Source: DASPHG01 sp035629775 (lineage in GTDB: Bacteria > Actinomycetota > Thermoleophilia > Solirubrobacterales > Thermoleophilaceae). From it: a stretch of 64,000 nt of DNA. The DNA is taken from positions 12,333 to 76,332 of the forward strand of contig DASPHG010000042.1 in assembly GCA_035629775.1 (NCBI GenBank), read 5' to 3'. The translations under genes and the position numbers were made by a program. Positions 28,363-35,848 of this stretch are shown piece by piece (within the stretch, counting starts at the first letter, position 1; every line of letters starts with the position of its first letter). The notes beneath the pieces are model-generated. The model did no database searches. It was not told the DNA's origin and was given only the letters and a program-made list of their open reading frames with translations.

Positions 28363-29177
28363 TCACCTGGAACGTCAACTCGCTGAAGATGCGGATGCCG
28401 CGCGTGATCGAGCTGCTCGAGCAGTACCGCCCCGATCTCGTCTGCCTCCAGGAGACGAAGAGCGACCCGGCGGCCTTCCCGGAGTCGGAGCTGGCCGACG
28501 CCGGCTACACGGCTGTCCACCACAGCGCAGGCAGGTGGGCGGGTGTCGCGCTGCTCGCTCCGACCGGCACGCCGATCGAGAACGTCTGCGCCGGGCTCGA
28601 GGGCGAGCCCGCGCGCGACGAGGCGCGCTGGATCGAGGCAGACGTGGGCGACGTGCGCGCGGTGAGCGTCTATGTCCCGAACGGCCAGGCCATCGGGGCG
28701 CCCGCGTTCGCCGACAAGCTCCGCTTCCTCGAGGCGATCGCCGAGCGCGTGCCCGAGCTGACCGCCGACGGTCGCCCGGTGCTGATCGGCGGCGACTTCA
28801 ACGTTTGCCGCGCGGACATCGACGTGTACGACCCGGCCGCGTTCGTCGGCGACACCCATGTCACCGACGACGAGCGCTCCCGGTTCGAGGCGATCCTCGA
28901 AGCAGGCCTCGTGGACTGCTTCCGCCGGCTCCACCCCGACACGACTGCGTACACCTGGTGGGACTACCGCGCCGGCAACTTTCACAAGGGGCTCGGCCTG
29001 CGGATCGACTACGTGCTGGCTACGCCGGACCTCGCGGAGCGGGTCGAGCGATGCGGGATCGCGCGCGACTATCGCAAGGGAAAGAAGCCGTCAGACCACG
29101 CGCCGCTCTTCGCCGCGCTCGGCGACGCCGGGGACGGTGCGGCCCTCCCCGACGCTTCCGACTCGAAACAGGTCTAG
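28353..29177 (+). CDS. xthA: Exodeoxyribonuclease III / AP endonuclease
   Basis: 274 residues from GTG 28353. EEP-fold nuclease: TWNVNSLKMR at the start, metal Glu in CLQETKSD, GGDFNVCRADID with catalytic Asp and Asn, WWDYRAGNF, LRIDYVL and the terminal His in KPSDHAPL. It incises DNA at abasic sites and degrades 3' ends in base-excision repair. The last about 18 residues extend beyond the usual fold. Downstream gene is convergent with a 4-bp overlap. Confidence 0.95.
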   Translation: MRVVTWNVNSLKMRMPRVIELLEQYRPDLVCLQETKSDPAAFPESELADAGYTAVHHSAGRWAGVALLAPTGTPIENVCAGLEGEPARDEARWIEADVGDVRAVSVYVPNGQAIGAPAFADKLRFLEAIAERVPELTADGRPVLIGGDFNVCRADIDVYDPAAFVGDTHVTDDERSRFEAILEAGLVDCFRRLHPDTTAYTWWDYRAGNFHKGLGLRIDYVLATPDLAERVERCGIARDYRKGKKPSDHAPLFAALGDAGDGAALPDASDSKQV

Positions 29178-29911
29178 GGCGAGTGGAACGCTGTGCCCGA
29201 GAAGAGGCAGTCGTCATCGCCTCCGACGGCGCCCTCGGCGTACACGATGTCGGAGAAGGTCACCCGCTCCCCTGTGGGCGCGACCCACGTCATCGAACCT
29301 GACCCAGCGACGGTGCCGGCGATATTTTCGTCGATGTCAATCGACTGGCCGTCGTCCAGCAAGAGATCGTGAGCCCCGTCGACTGTGTCGTTCGACCCGA
29401 TGGTCGCGATGAAGAAATTGCCGTCGTCCACACCGGAGGTGACGACGATTTGCAGGTCCCCGGCCCCGTCGCAGGCCGCCTCCATGGTCAGGCCGTGCAG
29501 GTTGAGGATCGGTTCGGCTGCCGATGCGGCCGGTCGCCTGTAGTCGATCGCGATGGCGCCGACCCCGTCGAGGGCGTCAGCATTCAGCCCCGACCCGGAA
29601 CCGTCCACTGTCAGGAGCTTCGTCAAGACCTCATCCGCCGTGTCGGGCGATCCGGCGGGGCCGGTCGGGCCGGTCGGGCCGGCGGGCAGCTGGTTCGCCT
29701 TGAAGTCGGAAGCCTTCAGCGAGCCGTTCTTCACCTTCTTCGAGACGACCGCGTTCTTCTTGATGTGCTTCTTGGCGATGGCGCCCTTCTTGATGTCCTT
29801 CCCGGTGATCAGCGTCGCCGCGACGGCACCGGCACTGAGAGAGCAGATGAGCGCCACGATCGCCACGATCATCGCGGGGCTCGGGCGCTGGGCAAGCAGC
29901 CTGCGCTTCAT
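29174..29911 (-). CDS. Anchored collagen-like repeat protein (1 of 3)
   Basis: 245 residues. An N-terminal hydrophobic helix (AMIVAIVALICSLSAGAVAATL) is followed by a basic repeated stretch of Ile/Val-spaced units (KKGAIAKKHIKKNAVVSKKV, GSLKASDFKANQLPAG), a short Gly-X-Y run GPTGPTGPAG, and a 150-residue acidic beta-rich domain with cysteines. Gly-X-Y runs form collagen-like trimers, so this is likely a trimeric surface protein. Paralogues at 34298 and 37863 have longer Gly-X-Y tracts. Promoter-like TTGCGA-17-TAGGCT lies upstream. Function unknown. Confidence 0.75.
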   Translation of the reverse strand: MKRRLLAQRPSPAMIVAIVALICSLSAGAVAATLITGKDIKKGAIAKKHIKKNAVVSKKVKNGSLKASDFKANQLPAGPTGPTGPAGSPDTADEVLTKLLTVDGSGSGLNADALDGVGAIAIDYRRPAASAAEPILNLHGLTMEAACDGAGDLQIVVTSGVDDGNFFIATIGSNDTVDGAHDLLLDDGQSIDIDENIAGTVAGSGSMTWVAPTGERVTFSDIVYAEGAVGGDDDCLFSGTAFHSP

Positions 29912-29961
29912 GGGAGCTTCCTTTCGTGCGAGTCCAGCCGGGACCGGCCGGGTACGGGTCG

Positions 29962-29990
29962 AGCCTATGTCGGACCCAAGGCCTTCGCAA
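29962..29990 (-). promoter_or_regulatory. Promoter of collagen-like gene 1
   Basis: On the minus strand, TTGCGA (29990-29985), 17-bp spacer and TAGGCT (29967-29962), about 50 bp before the ATG. The third collagen-like gene has the matching TTGCGG-17-TATAAG. Both leaders end in GAGTCCA-type and AAGGA-type sequences before the start. Confidence 0.45.
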
Positions 29991-30017
29991 TAGCCATCGC
30001 TAGGCTTGGCGCCGCAC

Positions 30018-30091
<74 letters not shown>

Positions 30092-30155
30092 CTTCGGCGA
30101 GGGCGGTGACAGGGCGGGTTCGCGTGCTGGCCGACCCCGAGGTCGAGTGGCCTGT

Positions 30156-30168
30156 GGTTCCGTAGACC
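30156..30168 (-). repeat. Inverted copy of the tRNA-Arg anticodon arm
   Basis: GGTTCCGTAGACC is the exact reverse complement of GGTCTACGGAACC at 30047-30059 in the tRNA. It lies 65 bp after the tRNA, just inside the putative element. It could be an integrase core-type site or allow a long-range hairpin with the tRNA transcript. Confidence 0.5.
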
Positions 30169-30275
30169 TCCCCCGGTGCCCCATTGGCGCAATGGACACA
30201 TGGCGGTTACTGTGGACTTCGGAACGATCCGGACTCGCTGAGACCGGCGGTCAGCGGTTCGAGCCCAAAGGTCTC

Positions 30276-32651
30276 ATGAAATCGCAGACCACATCACTGA
30301 GAGTGGCGGCTATGTCGGTCGCCCATGCAGCGGTGGTGTCTGTCATCGCGCTCGCGATGCCGGGGGCCTCGGCCGCGGCGATATCAGGGCCGACGGAGGC
30401 AACGGTTGACCACTACCTGACCTACTGCATCCACGTAGTGCCATTCGGTCCGGAGGAGTGCGCCACCGACAGCCAAGTGGACGGGAGCGCAAACATCGAC
30501 AAGGAGCTCAACCACAGTGCGACGAGCAGTGGGAACGCGGGCACGGTGAACAACCACGTGACCGTCTCGCACGCGGAGAACGCCGGCGGGATCACGTCGG
30601 CCACGGTTACCGGCGACGCCGACGGATCCGCGAGCAAGGGCTCGATGGACGGCGAGGCGGCCACGGAAGGGAGGGCCTCGGCCAACTTCACGTTCACCGT
30701 CCCGCAGGATGCCTCGGTCTCCTACTCGATCAGCGGCGCAACCGCGAGTGCTAACAAGACCGACAGCGACGGCTGTGTTTCAGCATATGTCGAGCTCGCG
30801 AACGGCAACGACCCCTTGTTTACCCAGGCGAAGGCCGTAGGGGCCGTAGGGGCCGACTCATGCTTTACCGCCACCACGGGAGGCATGGCGAGCGGGAGTC
30901 TGCCCCCGGGTCGCTACCAGCTGATGGTGCTCGTCCAGGGTTCCGTCGACACCGAGTCGACGGGCCAGGAGGTCACGTACGACGGCAAAGCGAGCGCGAC
31001 GATTACGTTCGGCGACGCGGCATCCGAACCGATCATCTTCGTGCACGGGTTCCTCGGCTCGCGCGTGGTGTGCAACGGCGAGGAGGCGTGGCCACACCTG
31101 CCGGGTGGGTTGCCACGACCGCTCCCGATGCGGCTCGCGCCGAACGGTGTGTCGGACCTCAACGGACCGTGTTCAGTGCCCTCCGGCGAGGACGGGCTCG
31201 TCAAGTCGGTCGGCCCGGGCTCGCCGGGCGACGTGTACGGGTCAACCGTGAACTTCCTCCGCGGCCTCGCGCCCGACCGGGTGCACTTCTACGCGTGGGA
31301 CTGGCGCAAGAGTCCAGAGCAGACGGTGCAGGGGTTGGACGCGTTGATCAATCAGGTGCGACAGGACGGGAAGGTCGTGCTGATGGGGCACTCGATGGGG
31401 GGCCTCGTCATACGGTGGTACATCGAGGACGCGCAGCGGGCGGCCAAAGTGGCGCGCGCGGTCACTGTGGGAACGCCGTATTGGGGTGCGCCGAAGTCGC
31501 TCTTCCCGGTTGCGGCGGGAGTCGAAGCACCTGGGTTCAGCCCGCTCGACATCCTGTTCGACAACGACGAGCTGCAGGCGTTCGCGCGCAATCTGCAGGG
31601 TCTTTATTTCCTGTGGCCGTCCGCCGCGTATGGGGGGTGGTTGTCGGTGCTGGGTGAGAGCCCGAGCCCGCTCGACCGCCCGAACCTGTTGGCATACGTG
31701 GCGAACGAGCTGGGCGGGAACGCGACGCTGCTGCGACGGGCGCTCGACGCCCATGCGCAACATCTGGATCAACTCGACCCGAACGGGATCGACTACCAGG
31801 TGGTCCTCGGAACCGGCCTCCTGACGGTCGAGCGGGTCTCGATCATCCCGTTGCCGGGCGACTTCGGCCAATACTCGGTGCGGTGGGGCGACGGGGACGG
31901 GACAGTGCCCTACAAGTCGGCCCAGCTCGGCGGCCAACCGGGCGCAAGGCTCCACTATGTCTGCGGCATCTCCCACGTGCCGCTGCCGGGCCATCCGAAC
32001 GTAACCGGTCGGATCAAGGACTTCCTGCTCAAGGGCGATCCGATCACGGGTCCGAATTGCAACGGCGACGCGAGCGGCTTCGAGGTCTACACGCTGGGGC
32101 TCGGCGGCGGAGGCAGCGCGAGCGCACGCACCGCACAGTCGCCCGAGGTTTCGCTCGAGCAAGCCGAATCGTTCGGCCTCGTCGAGCGGCTCGATCTCCC
32201 GGACCAGGAGATCATCGCCGCCAACAGCTCGCGGCCGGTCACCCTGACGATGAAGGGGAGGCGAGCGTTCCGCGTCACTCCGCTCAGGAACAGCACCAGG
32301 GGAATGCCGCGCTACTACCGCCCGGTCAAGGGGACGGTCACGATCGACCTCGGAGAGAACGCCGTGCTCGAACGCAACGGCGAGCGGCTCAAGCCGCTCG
32401 CAAAGGCAGACAAGCGGCCGCCCCGCACCCGCGTGCGTCTCCGGATCCGAGGTAAGCGTGCGGTACTGACGTTCCGTGCACGTGATGCGAACGGTGTTGA
32501 CGCCACCTATGTCCAGACCGGAAAGGACAAGGGAAAGCGCCTAGGCGGTCGCAAGCTGCGGGTGAAGAGCTCGCGGCTGAAGCGGATCCGCTTCCAGAGC
32601 GTCGACGTCTTCGGCAACGTCGAGCGGCTCAGGCGCGTAAAGACGCAATAA
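30276..32651 (+). CDS. Secreted LCAT-like acyltransferase/lipase
   Basis: 791 residues from ATG 30276; in-frame upstream sequence runs through the tRNA and is not coding. Signal peptide ends near AMPGASA. Residues about 30-230 are a Ser/Thr/Ala-rich beta-type domain. From 240 an alpha/beta hydrolase begins at PIIFVHGFLGSRV, as in lecithin:cholesterol acyltransferase-type lipases, with nucleophile Ser373 in GHSMGG, Asp541 in GDGDGTVP and His567 in CGISHVPLPGH. The last about 130 residues are basic and beta-rich. Probably acts on lipids outside the cell. It is the main cargo between the tRNA-Arg repeats, and its codon use looks less GC-biased than in flanking core genes. Confidence 0.8.
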   Translation: MKSQTTSLRVAAMSVAHAAVVSVIALAMPGASAAAISGPTEATVDHYLTYCIHVVPFGPEECATDSQVDGSANIDKELNHSATSSGNAGTVNNHVTVSHAENAGGITSATVTGDADGSASKGSMDGEAATEGRASANFTFTVPQDASVSYSISGATASANKTDSDGCVSAYVELANGNDPLFTQAKAVGAVGADSCFTATTGGMASGSLPPGRYQLMVLVQGSVDTESTGQEVTYDGKASATITFGDAASEPIIFVHGFLGSRVVCNGEEAWPHLPGGLPRPLPMRLAPNGVSDLNGPCSVPSGEDGLVKSVGPGSPGDVYGSTVNFLRGLAPDRVHFYAWDWRKSPEQTVQGLDALINQVRQDGKVVLMGHSMGGLVIRWYIEDAQRAAKVARAVTVGTPYWGAPKSLFPVAAGVEAPGFSPLDILFDNDELQAFARNLQGLYFLWPSAAYGGWLSVLGESPSPLDRPNLLAYVANELGGNATLLRRALDAHAQHLDQLDPNGIDYQVVLGTGLLTVERVSIIPLPGDFGQYSVRWGDGDGTVPYKSAQLGGQPGARLHYVCGISHVPLPGHPNVTGRIKDFLLKGDPITGPNCNGDASGFEVYTLGLGGGGSASARTAQSPEVSLEQAESFGLVERLDLPDQEIIAANSSRPVTLTMKGRRAFRVTPLRNSTRGMPRYYRPVKGTVTIDLGENAVLERNGERLKPLAKADKRPPRTRVRLRIRGKRAVLTFRARDANGVDATYVQTGKDKGKRLGGRKLRVKSSRLKRIRFQSVDVFGNVERLRRVKTQ

Positions 32652-32659
32652 CCGGGATC

Positions 32660-32692
32660 ACGTCGCTGGGCGCTATTCAGCGCCCGCGACGT
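32660..32692. terminator. Strong bidirectional hairpin
   Basis: ACGTCGC plus GGGCGCT (32660-32674, one bulged T) pair with AGCGCCC plus GCGACGT (32679-32692), a 14-bp stem with a 4-nt loop ATTC. It starts 9 bp after the LCAT-like stop and has no T-run, as is usual in high-GC genomes. Confidence 0.7.
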
Positions 32693-33020
32693 TGACTCGT
32701 CCGAGTGAGTAACGAAGCGGGCCGCCGCTCAGCTCCGCTGCGGCCACCGCAGCACCCGCGATGGTCCACTCGCGCGTCTGATTGACGTCGTCCACCGCGT
32801 AGAGCATGACGTTAGTCCGTACAACCGAGAGAGGAGCACGTTCCACCCTCCAGCCATCTGGGCGAAAGAGCCTCGTCGCGGTCGCGTCGTGGCCATGTAG
32901 AGCGCACCCGGCACCGGGGCAACATTGGGGCAACGCACCCCACGGATGGCAGACGAACTCGTGTAGCCCCCAGACGCAGAGATTCGCTATTTGCAGCGGG
33001 CCGGCCGTACGCAGACGCAC
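32673..33020 (-). CDS. Doubtful ORF between the LCAT-like gene and the att copy
   Basis: 115 codons on the minus strand. The second half (residues about 70-115, TNVMLYAVDDVNQ...SLGRVNVAG) has a plausible amino-acid mix, but the first half is Cys/His/Trp-rich and unlike real proteins, and the end overlaps the terminator hairpin. It occupies the 480-bp stretch 32652-33132, which otherwise shows only the att copy. It may be a decayed gene or chance ORF. Confidence 0.2.
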   Translation of the reverse strand: MRLRTAGPLQIANLCVWGLHEFVCHPWGALPQCCPGAGCALHGHDATATRLFRPDGWRVERAPLSVVRTNVMLYAVDDVNQTREWTIAGAAVAAAELSGGPLRYSLGRVNVAGAE

Positions 33021-33041
33021 TCAGACGAACTCCAGCCGAGA

Positions 33042-33086
33042 TCTACGGAACGGAAGGTCACAGGTTCGAATCCTGTCGGGCGCGCT
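33042..33086 (+). repeat. Copy of the tRNA-Arg 3' half (att-like direct repeat)
   Basis: 45 bp from the anticodon loop through the discriminator and two bases beyond, matching 30049-30093 at 44 positions (C30059 is G at 33052). It has no 5' half and cannot be a tRNA. This is the expected product of site-specific integration at the tRNA gene. Confidence 0.85.
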
Positions 33087-33132
33087 CGCGAGGTTCGACA
33101 CCTCGGCTCGATCGGGAGATACTGGGTGGGCG

Positions 33133-33546
33133 ATGTCGCGGGAGAACGTTGAGACGGTCGCTCGGCTGTATGACGAGTTCCTAGCCCGCCCGGACCGACT
33201 GGGCAGCCGCGAGCTGTTGTCGTTCTTTGATCCGGCTATTGAGCTCCACCAGAGCGCGTCCCTCCTCGGGACCCATGGCATCTTCCACGGGTACGAGGGC
33301 TTGGGACGCGCGACGCGCGAGGTATTCCAGGTGTTCAGGGAGGCCCAGTTTGTCCCCGAGCGGCTCCTGGACGCCGGCGACCGGGTCGTGGCCCTCGTGG
33401 AGTTCCGCGGAATTGGCAGAGAGGGCGGCGTGAGGACCGCCAGGAGGGTTGCTCACGTGTGGACGCTCGAGGATGGGAGGATCGTCGCCTGGCACGTTCA
33501 CATGGACGTGGCCGAGGCCCTCGAAACCTTGGGGCTGCGGGACTAA
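33133..33546 (+). CDS. SnoaL-like (NTF2 fold) protein
   Basis: 137 residues from ATG 33133, beginning MSRENVETVARLYDEF, the usual opening of SnoaL-like proteins in this lineage. The cone-shaped NTF2 fold is suggested by the helix, then DPAIELHQS, GYEGLGRATREVFQ, FVPERLLDAGDRVVALVEF and the final WTLEDGRIVAWHVHMD. Such proteins range from polyketide cyclases and isomerases to non-enzymatic binders, so no substrate can be named. It sits just outside the att copy. Similar genes are at 37454 and 45923. Confidence 0.85.
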   Translation: MSRENVETVARLYDEFLARPDRLGSRELLSFFDPAIELHQSASLLGTHGIFHGYEGLGRATREVFQVFREAQFVPERLLDAGDRVVALVEFRGIGREGGVRTARRVAHVWTLEDGRIVAWHVHMDVAEALETLGLRD

Positions 33547-33556
33547 CTAGCGCGGC

Positions 33557-34117
33557 TCAGCCAGCGGTCAAGTCGATCGAGGTGATCCGCCCGCCGTACA
33601 GCGTGAAGATGCTCTTGGCCTTCTTCGGGCCTGCGACCGTGAAGGTCGTATAGCCGGCATTCGATCCAGTCCGCTTCAGCTTGTTACCGAACTCGTTGTC
33701 CAGCTTCTGCTTGGTCGCACCGATTCTGACGCCCTTCTTCGTTTTGTAGCGGTTCATCTTCGAGTTGAAGTGAAAGTCCGGCATGCCCTGATGCGGGGCG
33801 TTGAGGAGGATGCGCTTGACCTTTTTCTGGCCGAAGTAGGAGATGTTGCCCGTGTGGAAGTTGGCGCCCGACGGCGACACTTCGAACATGCAGCGGAGGC
33901 CTTCGTAGCCGAACTCCTGGTAGCACCCGTGCCCCTCCTCCATCTTCCAGACCTTCGCGGCGCGCTTCATCTTCATGCCAAGCTTGACGCCGGCGACCTT
34001 CTTGCCCGGCACGATCCGGTTGGTCTTGGTCTCCGGCAGCTTGGCCTGAGCGGTGGGCACTAGGGCGGGAAGGAGAAGACAGGCGACCGCGAGTGCGACC
34101 GGACGAGCGTTATGCAT
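33557..34117 (-). CDS. Small secreted basic protein
   Basis: 186 residues from ATG 34117, preceded on its strand by GGAGG with 6-bp spacing. Signal peptide ends near VPTAQA. The mature protein is rich in Lys and Gly, with PGKKVAGVKLGMKMKRAAKV, GKKVKRILLN-type strands and RIGATKQKLDNEFGNKL; two cysteines (GCYQEFG, LRCMFE) may pair. No family is recognised with certainty; a similar fold is repeated in other secreted proteins of these bacteria. Convergent with the SnoaL-like gene. Confidence 0.7.
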   Translation of the reverse strand: MHNARPVALAVACLLLPALVPTAQAKLPETKTNRIVPGKKVAGVKLGMKMKRAAKVWKMEEGHGCYQEFGYEGLRCMFEVSPSGANFHTGNISYFGQKKVKRILLNAPHQGMPDFHFNSKMNRYKTKKGVRIGATKQKLDNEFGNKLKRTGSNAGYTTFTVAGPKKAKSIFTLYGGRITSIDLTAG

Positions 34118-34297
34118 TGGGAACCTCCGGGAGTGGGCCTGGCGCGAGAGCTTCACTGTACGCCAGGTCTGGCGCTATCGCCAGCGGTGTCCTAGGCCGC
34201 TTGCGTATCGTGCTGAGCGCACCGGGGTCTCGCCACCCCGACGCCATGGCCGGGGGCTCTTACTAGGAGTCGCCCGGCCGCTGGCGAGGGTCGGGCG

Positions 34298-35611
34298 TCA
34301 CCCGATCGCCAGCACGTTGACCTTGGCACCCGCCGGGAGGGCGGCAGCCGACTCACTCCAGAGCAGCCACCGGTCGGTGGGGCAGTCACCGACCGCAGCG
34401 TCAGCCTCCGCGTAGACGACGCCGAGGTTGGGAACCGCGATAAGCCCTCCTTCGAAGTCGTCGGCGGGCGTCACCAGCAGCATCACGTTGGGGTTGGCGT
34501 TGATGAGGGCGTTGTCGAGGGCCGAGAACGCTCCGCCCCCGCAGGTGCTGACCGTGTGCTGGAACACAGGTCGGTTGGTGCCCCCAACGCGGATGCGCCC
34601 GTTGGTGATCGTCAGCGCGTTGCCCGCACCCGACCCCGAGTACCGCGCGTCGACGCCCGTTCCGGATGGGCTCGCCGTCTCGCCCCTGACACCGGTCCCG
34701 GCTCCGGTGGTACCCGCCGCAAACCCGTAGACGCCACGGCCGTCCTGCACCCGGCCGTGGACGCCCCAGCCGGCGCCGTCGTGCACACCGGTGACCCCGA
34801 TGCCGGTGCCAGAGGTACCGCGGTTGTGGCCGAGCACGGCGGCAGAGAAGACTCCCGGGCTGGTTGACGTGACGCGTCCCGTCACCCCGGCCACCGCTTG
34901 CGTCGCGGTGTCGCCGTCCGCGGTCGAGCTGACCTCGCCGACCAGGGCGGAGACGACGCTCGGGCTGGTGTTGACCGCCTTGATCGTCGGCTCGGCGGAC
35001 CCGCCCTCGAGCAGGATCGGCAGCGCCAGTGAGAACGCGCCGCCCGAGAGCAACAGGCCGTTCCCGGCGCTGTAAGCCGGGTTTGGCTCGCACGTGACGT
35101 CACCGGAGGCGGCGAGGGCGCCCACCACGGTGCCCGCGGCGCACGCGGTCGACGACCCGCGCCGCTGCAGCGCGGCCGACTCGAGGCCGTCGAGCAGGTC
35201 GGCGTCGCTGCCCGACCCGTCCCCGTCGACCTGCGAGAGCTTCTCGAGGACCTGCGCCGGGGTGTCGGGTGAGCCCGACGCCCCGTCCGGACCGGTGGGT
35301 CCCGTGGGACCATTCGGACCGGCGGGACCGGTGGGCCCCGCAGGACCGTCGGGACCGGCGAAGCCCTGCGGCATGACGGCCGCCGGGAACTTGGCGTTCG
35401 CGCCGAGCGGGAGCAGCCTGTTCTTCGTCGGCGTCTTGGACGCCTTTATCCCGCCCACCTTCCTGGCGTTCCCGGCCTTCTTGGCGAACCCGGCCTTCTT
35501 CGCGAACGGCACGATGTCGAGCGCGACCGCGCTTCCGCCGAGCAGGATGAACAGGCACATCGTCGAGACGACGTTCGCGTACGTCAGGTGGGAGCGGGTG
35601 CGGGCCAGCAT
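34298..35611 (-). CDS. Anchored collagen-like repeat protein (2 of 3)
   Basis: 437 residues; ATG 35611 with GGAGG 4 bp upstream. N-terminal hydrophobic helix (VVSTMCLFILLGGSAVALD), lysine-rich spacer (FAKKAGFAKKAGNARKVGG), a Gly-X-Y tract of about ten triplets (GPDGPAGPTGPAGPNGPTGP), a SPDTPAQVLEKLSQVDGDGS segment shared with paralogue 1, then a long Gly/Ser/Thr-rich beta-helical-looking domain (VTGVHDGAGWGVHGRVQDG) and a C-terminal domain TNRPVFQ...NPNVMLLVT...DRWLLWSES shared with paralogue 3. Probably a trimeric surface fibre; function unknown. Confidence 0.78.
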   Translation of the reverse strand: MLARTRSHLTYANVVSTMCLFILLGGSAVALDIVPFAKKAGFAKKAGNARKVGGIKASKTPTKNRLLPLGANAKFPAAVMPQGFAGPDGPAGPTGPAGPNGPTGPTGPDGASGSPDTPAQVLEKLSQVDGDGSGSDADLLDGLESAALQRRGSSTACAAGTVVGALAASGDVTCEPNPAYSAGNGLLLSGGAFSLALPILLEGGSAEPTIKAVNTSPSVVSALVGEVSSTADGDTATQAVAGVTGRVTSTSPGVFSAAVLGHNRGTSGTGIGVTGVHDGAGWGVHGRVQDGRGVYGFAAGTTGAGTGVRGETASPSGTGVDARYSGSGAGNALTITNGRIRVGGTNRPVFQHTVSTCGGGAFSALDNALINANPNVMLLVTPADDFEGGLIAVPNLGVVYAEADAAVGDCPTDRWLLWSESAAALPAGAKVNVLAIG

Positions 35612-35691
35612 GGAACCTCCGGGATCGGTAACGCGTCAATGCGTACTCCCAACGTATGGCCACTGCCCGCTTTGGACAAGCAATTGCCGAG

Positions 35692-35707
35692 CCTGTCGGG
35701 CGCGCTC
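35692..35707 (+). repeat. Second tRNA-Arg 3'-end remnant
   Basis: CCTGTCGGGCGCGCTC is identical to 33072-33087 in the att copy, including one base beyond the part shared with the tRNA. It lies in the 237-bp gap between collagen-like protein 2 and the TSP3-repeat protein. A third att-like scar of a second insertion is a reasonable reading, though 16 bp alone is modest. Confidence 0.4.
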
Positions 35708-35848
35708 ACCGATCCCTGCCCAAGTTGGTGGACGAATGTCCGATAGGGGACTACCCGACCATCCGCCATGGTGATCCCTACAGAGAGCTTGGCGGCGGGA
35801 ACTGCGCTCGATCTCCCTGGTCCGTATCGACGCTATCGAAGGAGATCG

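Noticed and set aside
30172..30275. tRNA-like stretch with a D-arm-like CCATTGGCGCAATGG and a GGTTCGAGCC
   Set aside because: No acceptor, anticodon or T-stem pairing can be formed around these motifs; at best a decayed fragment.
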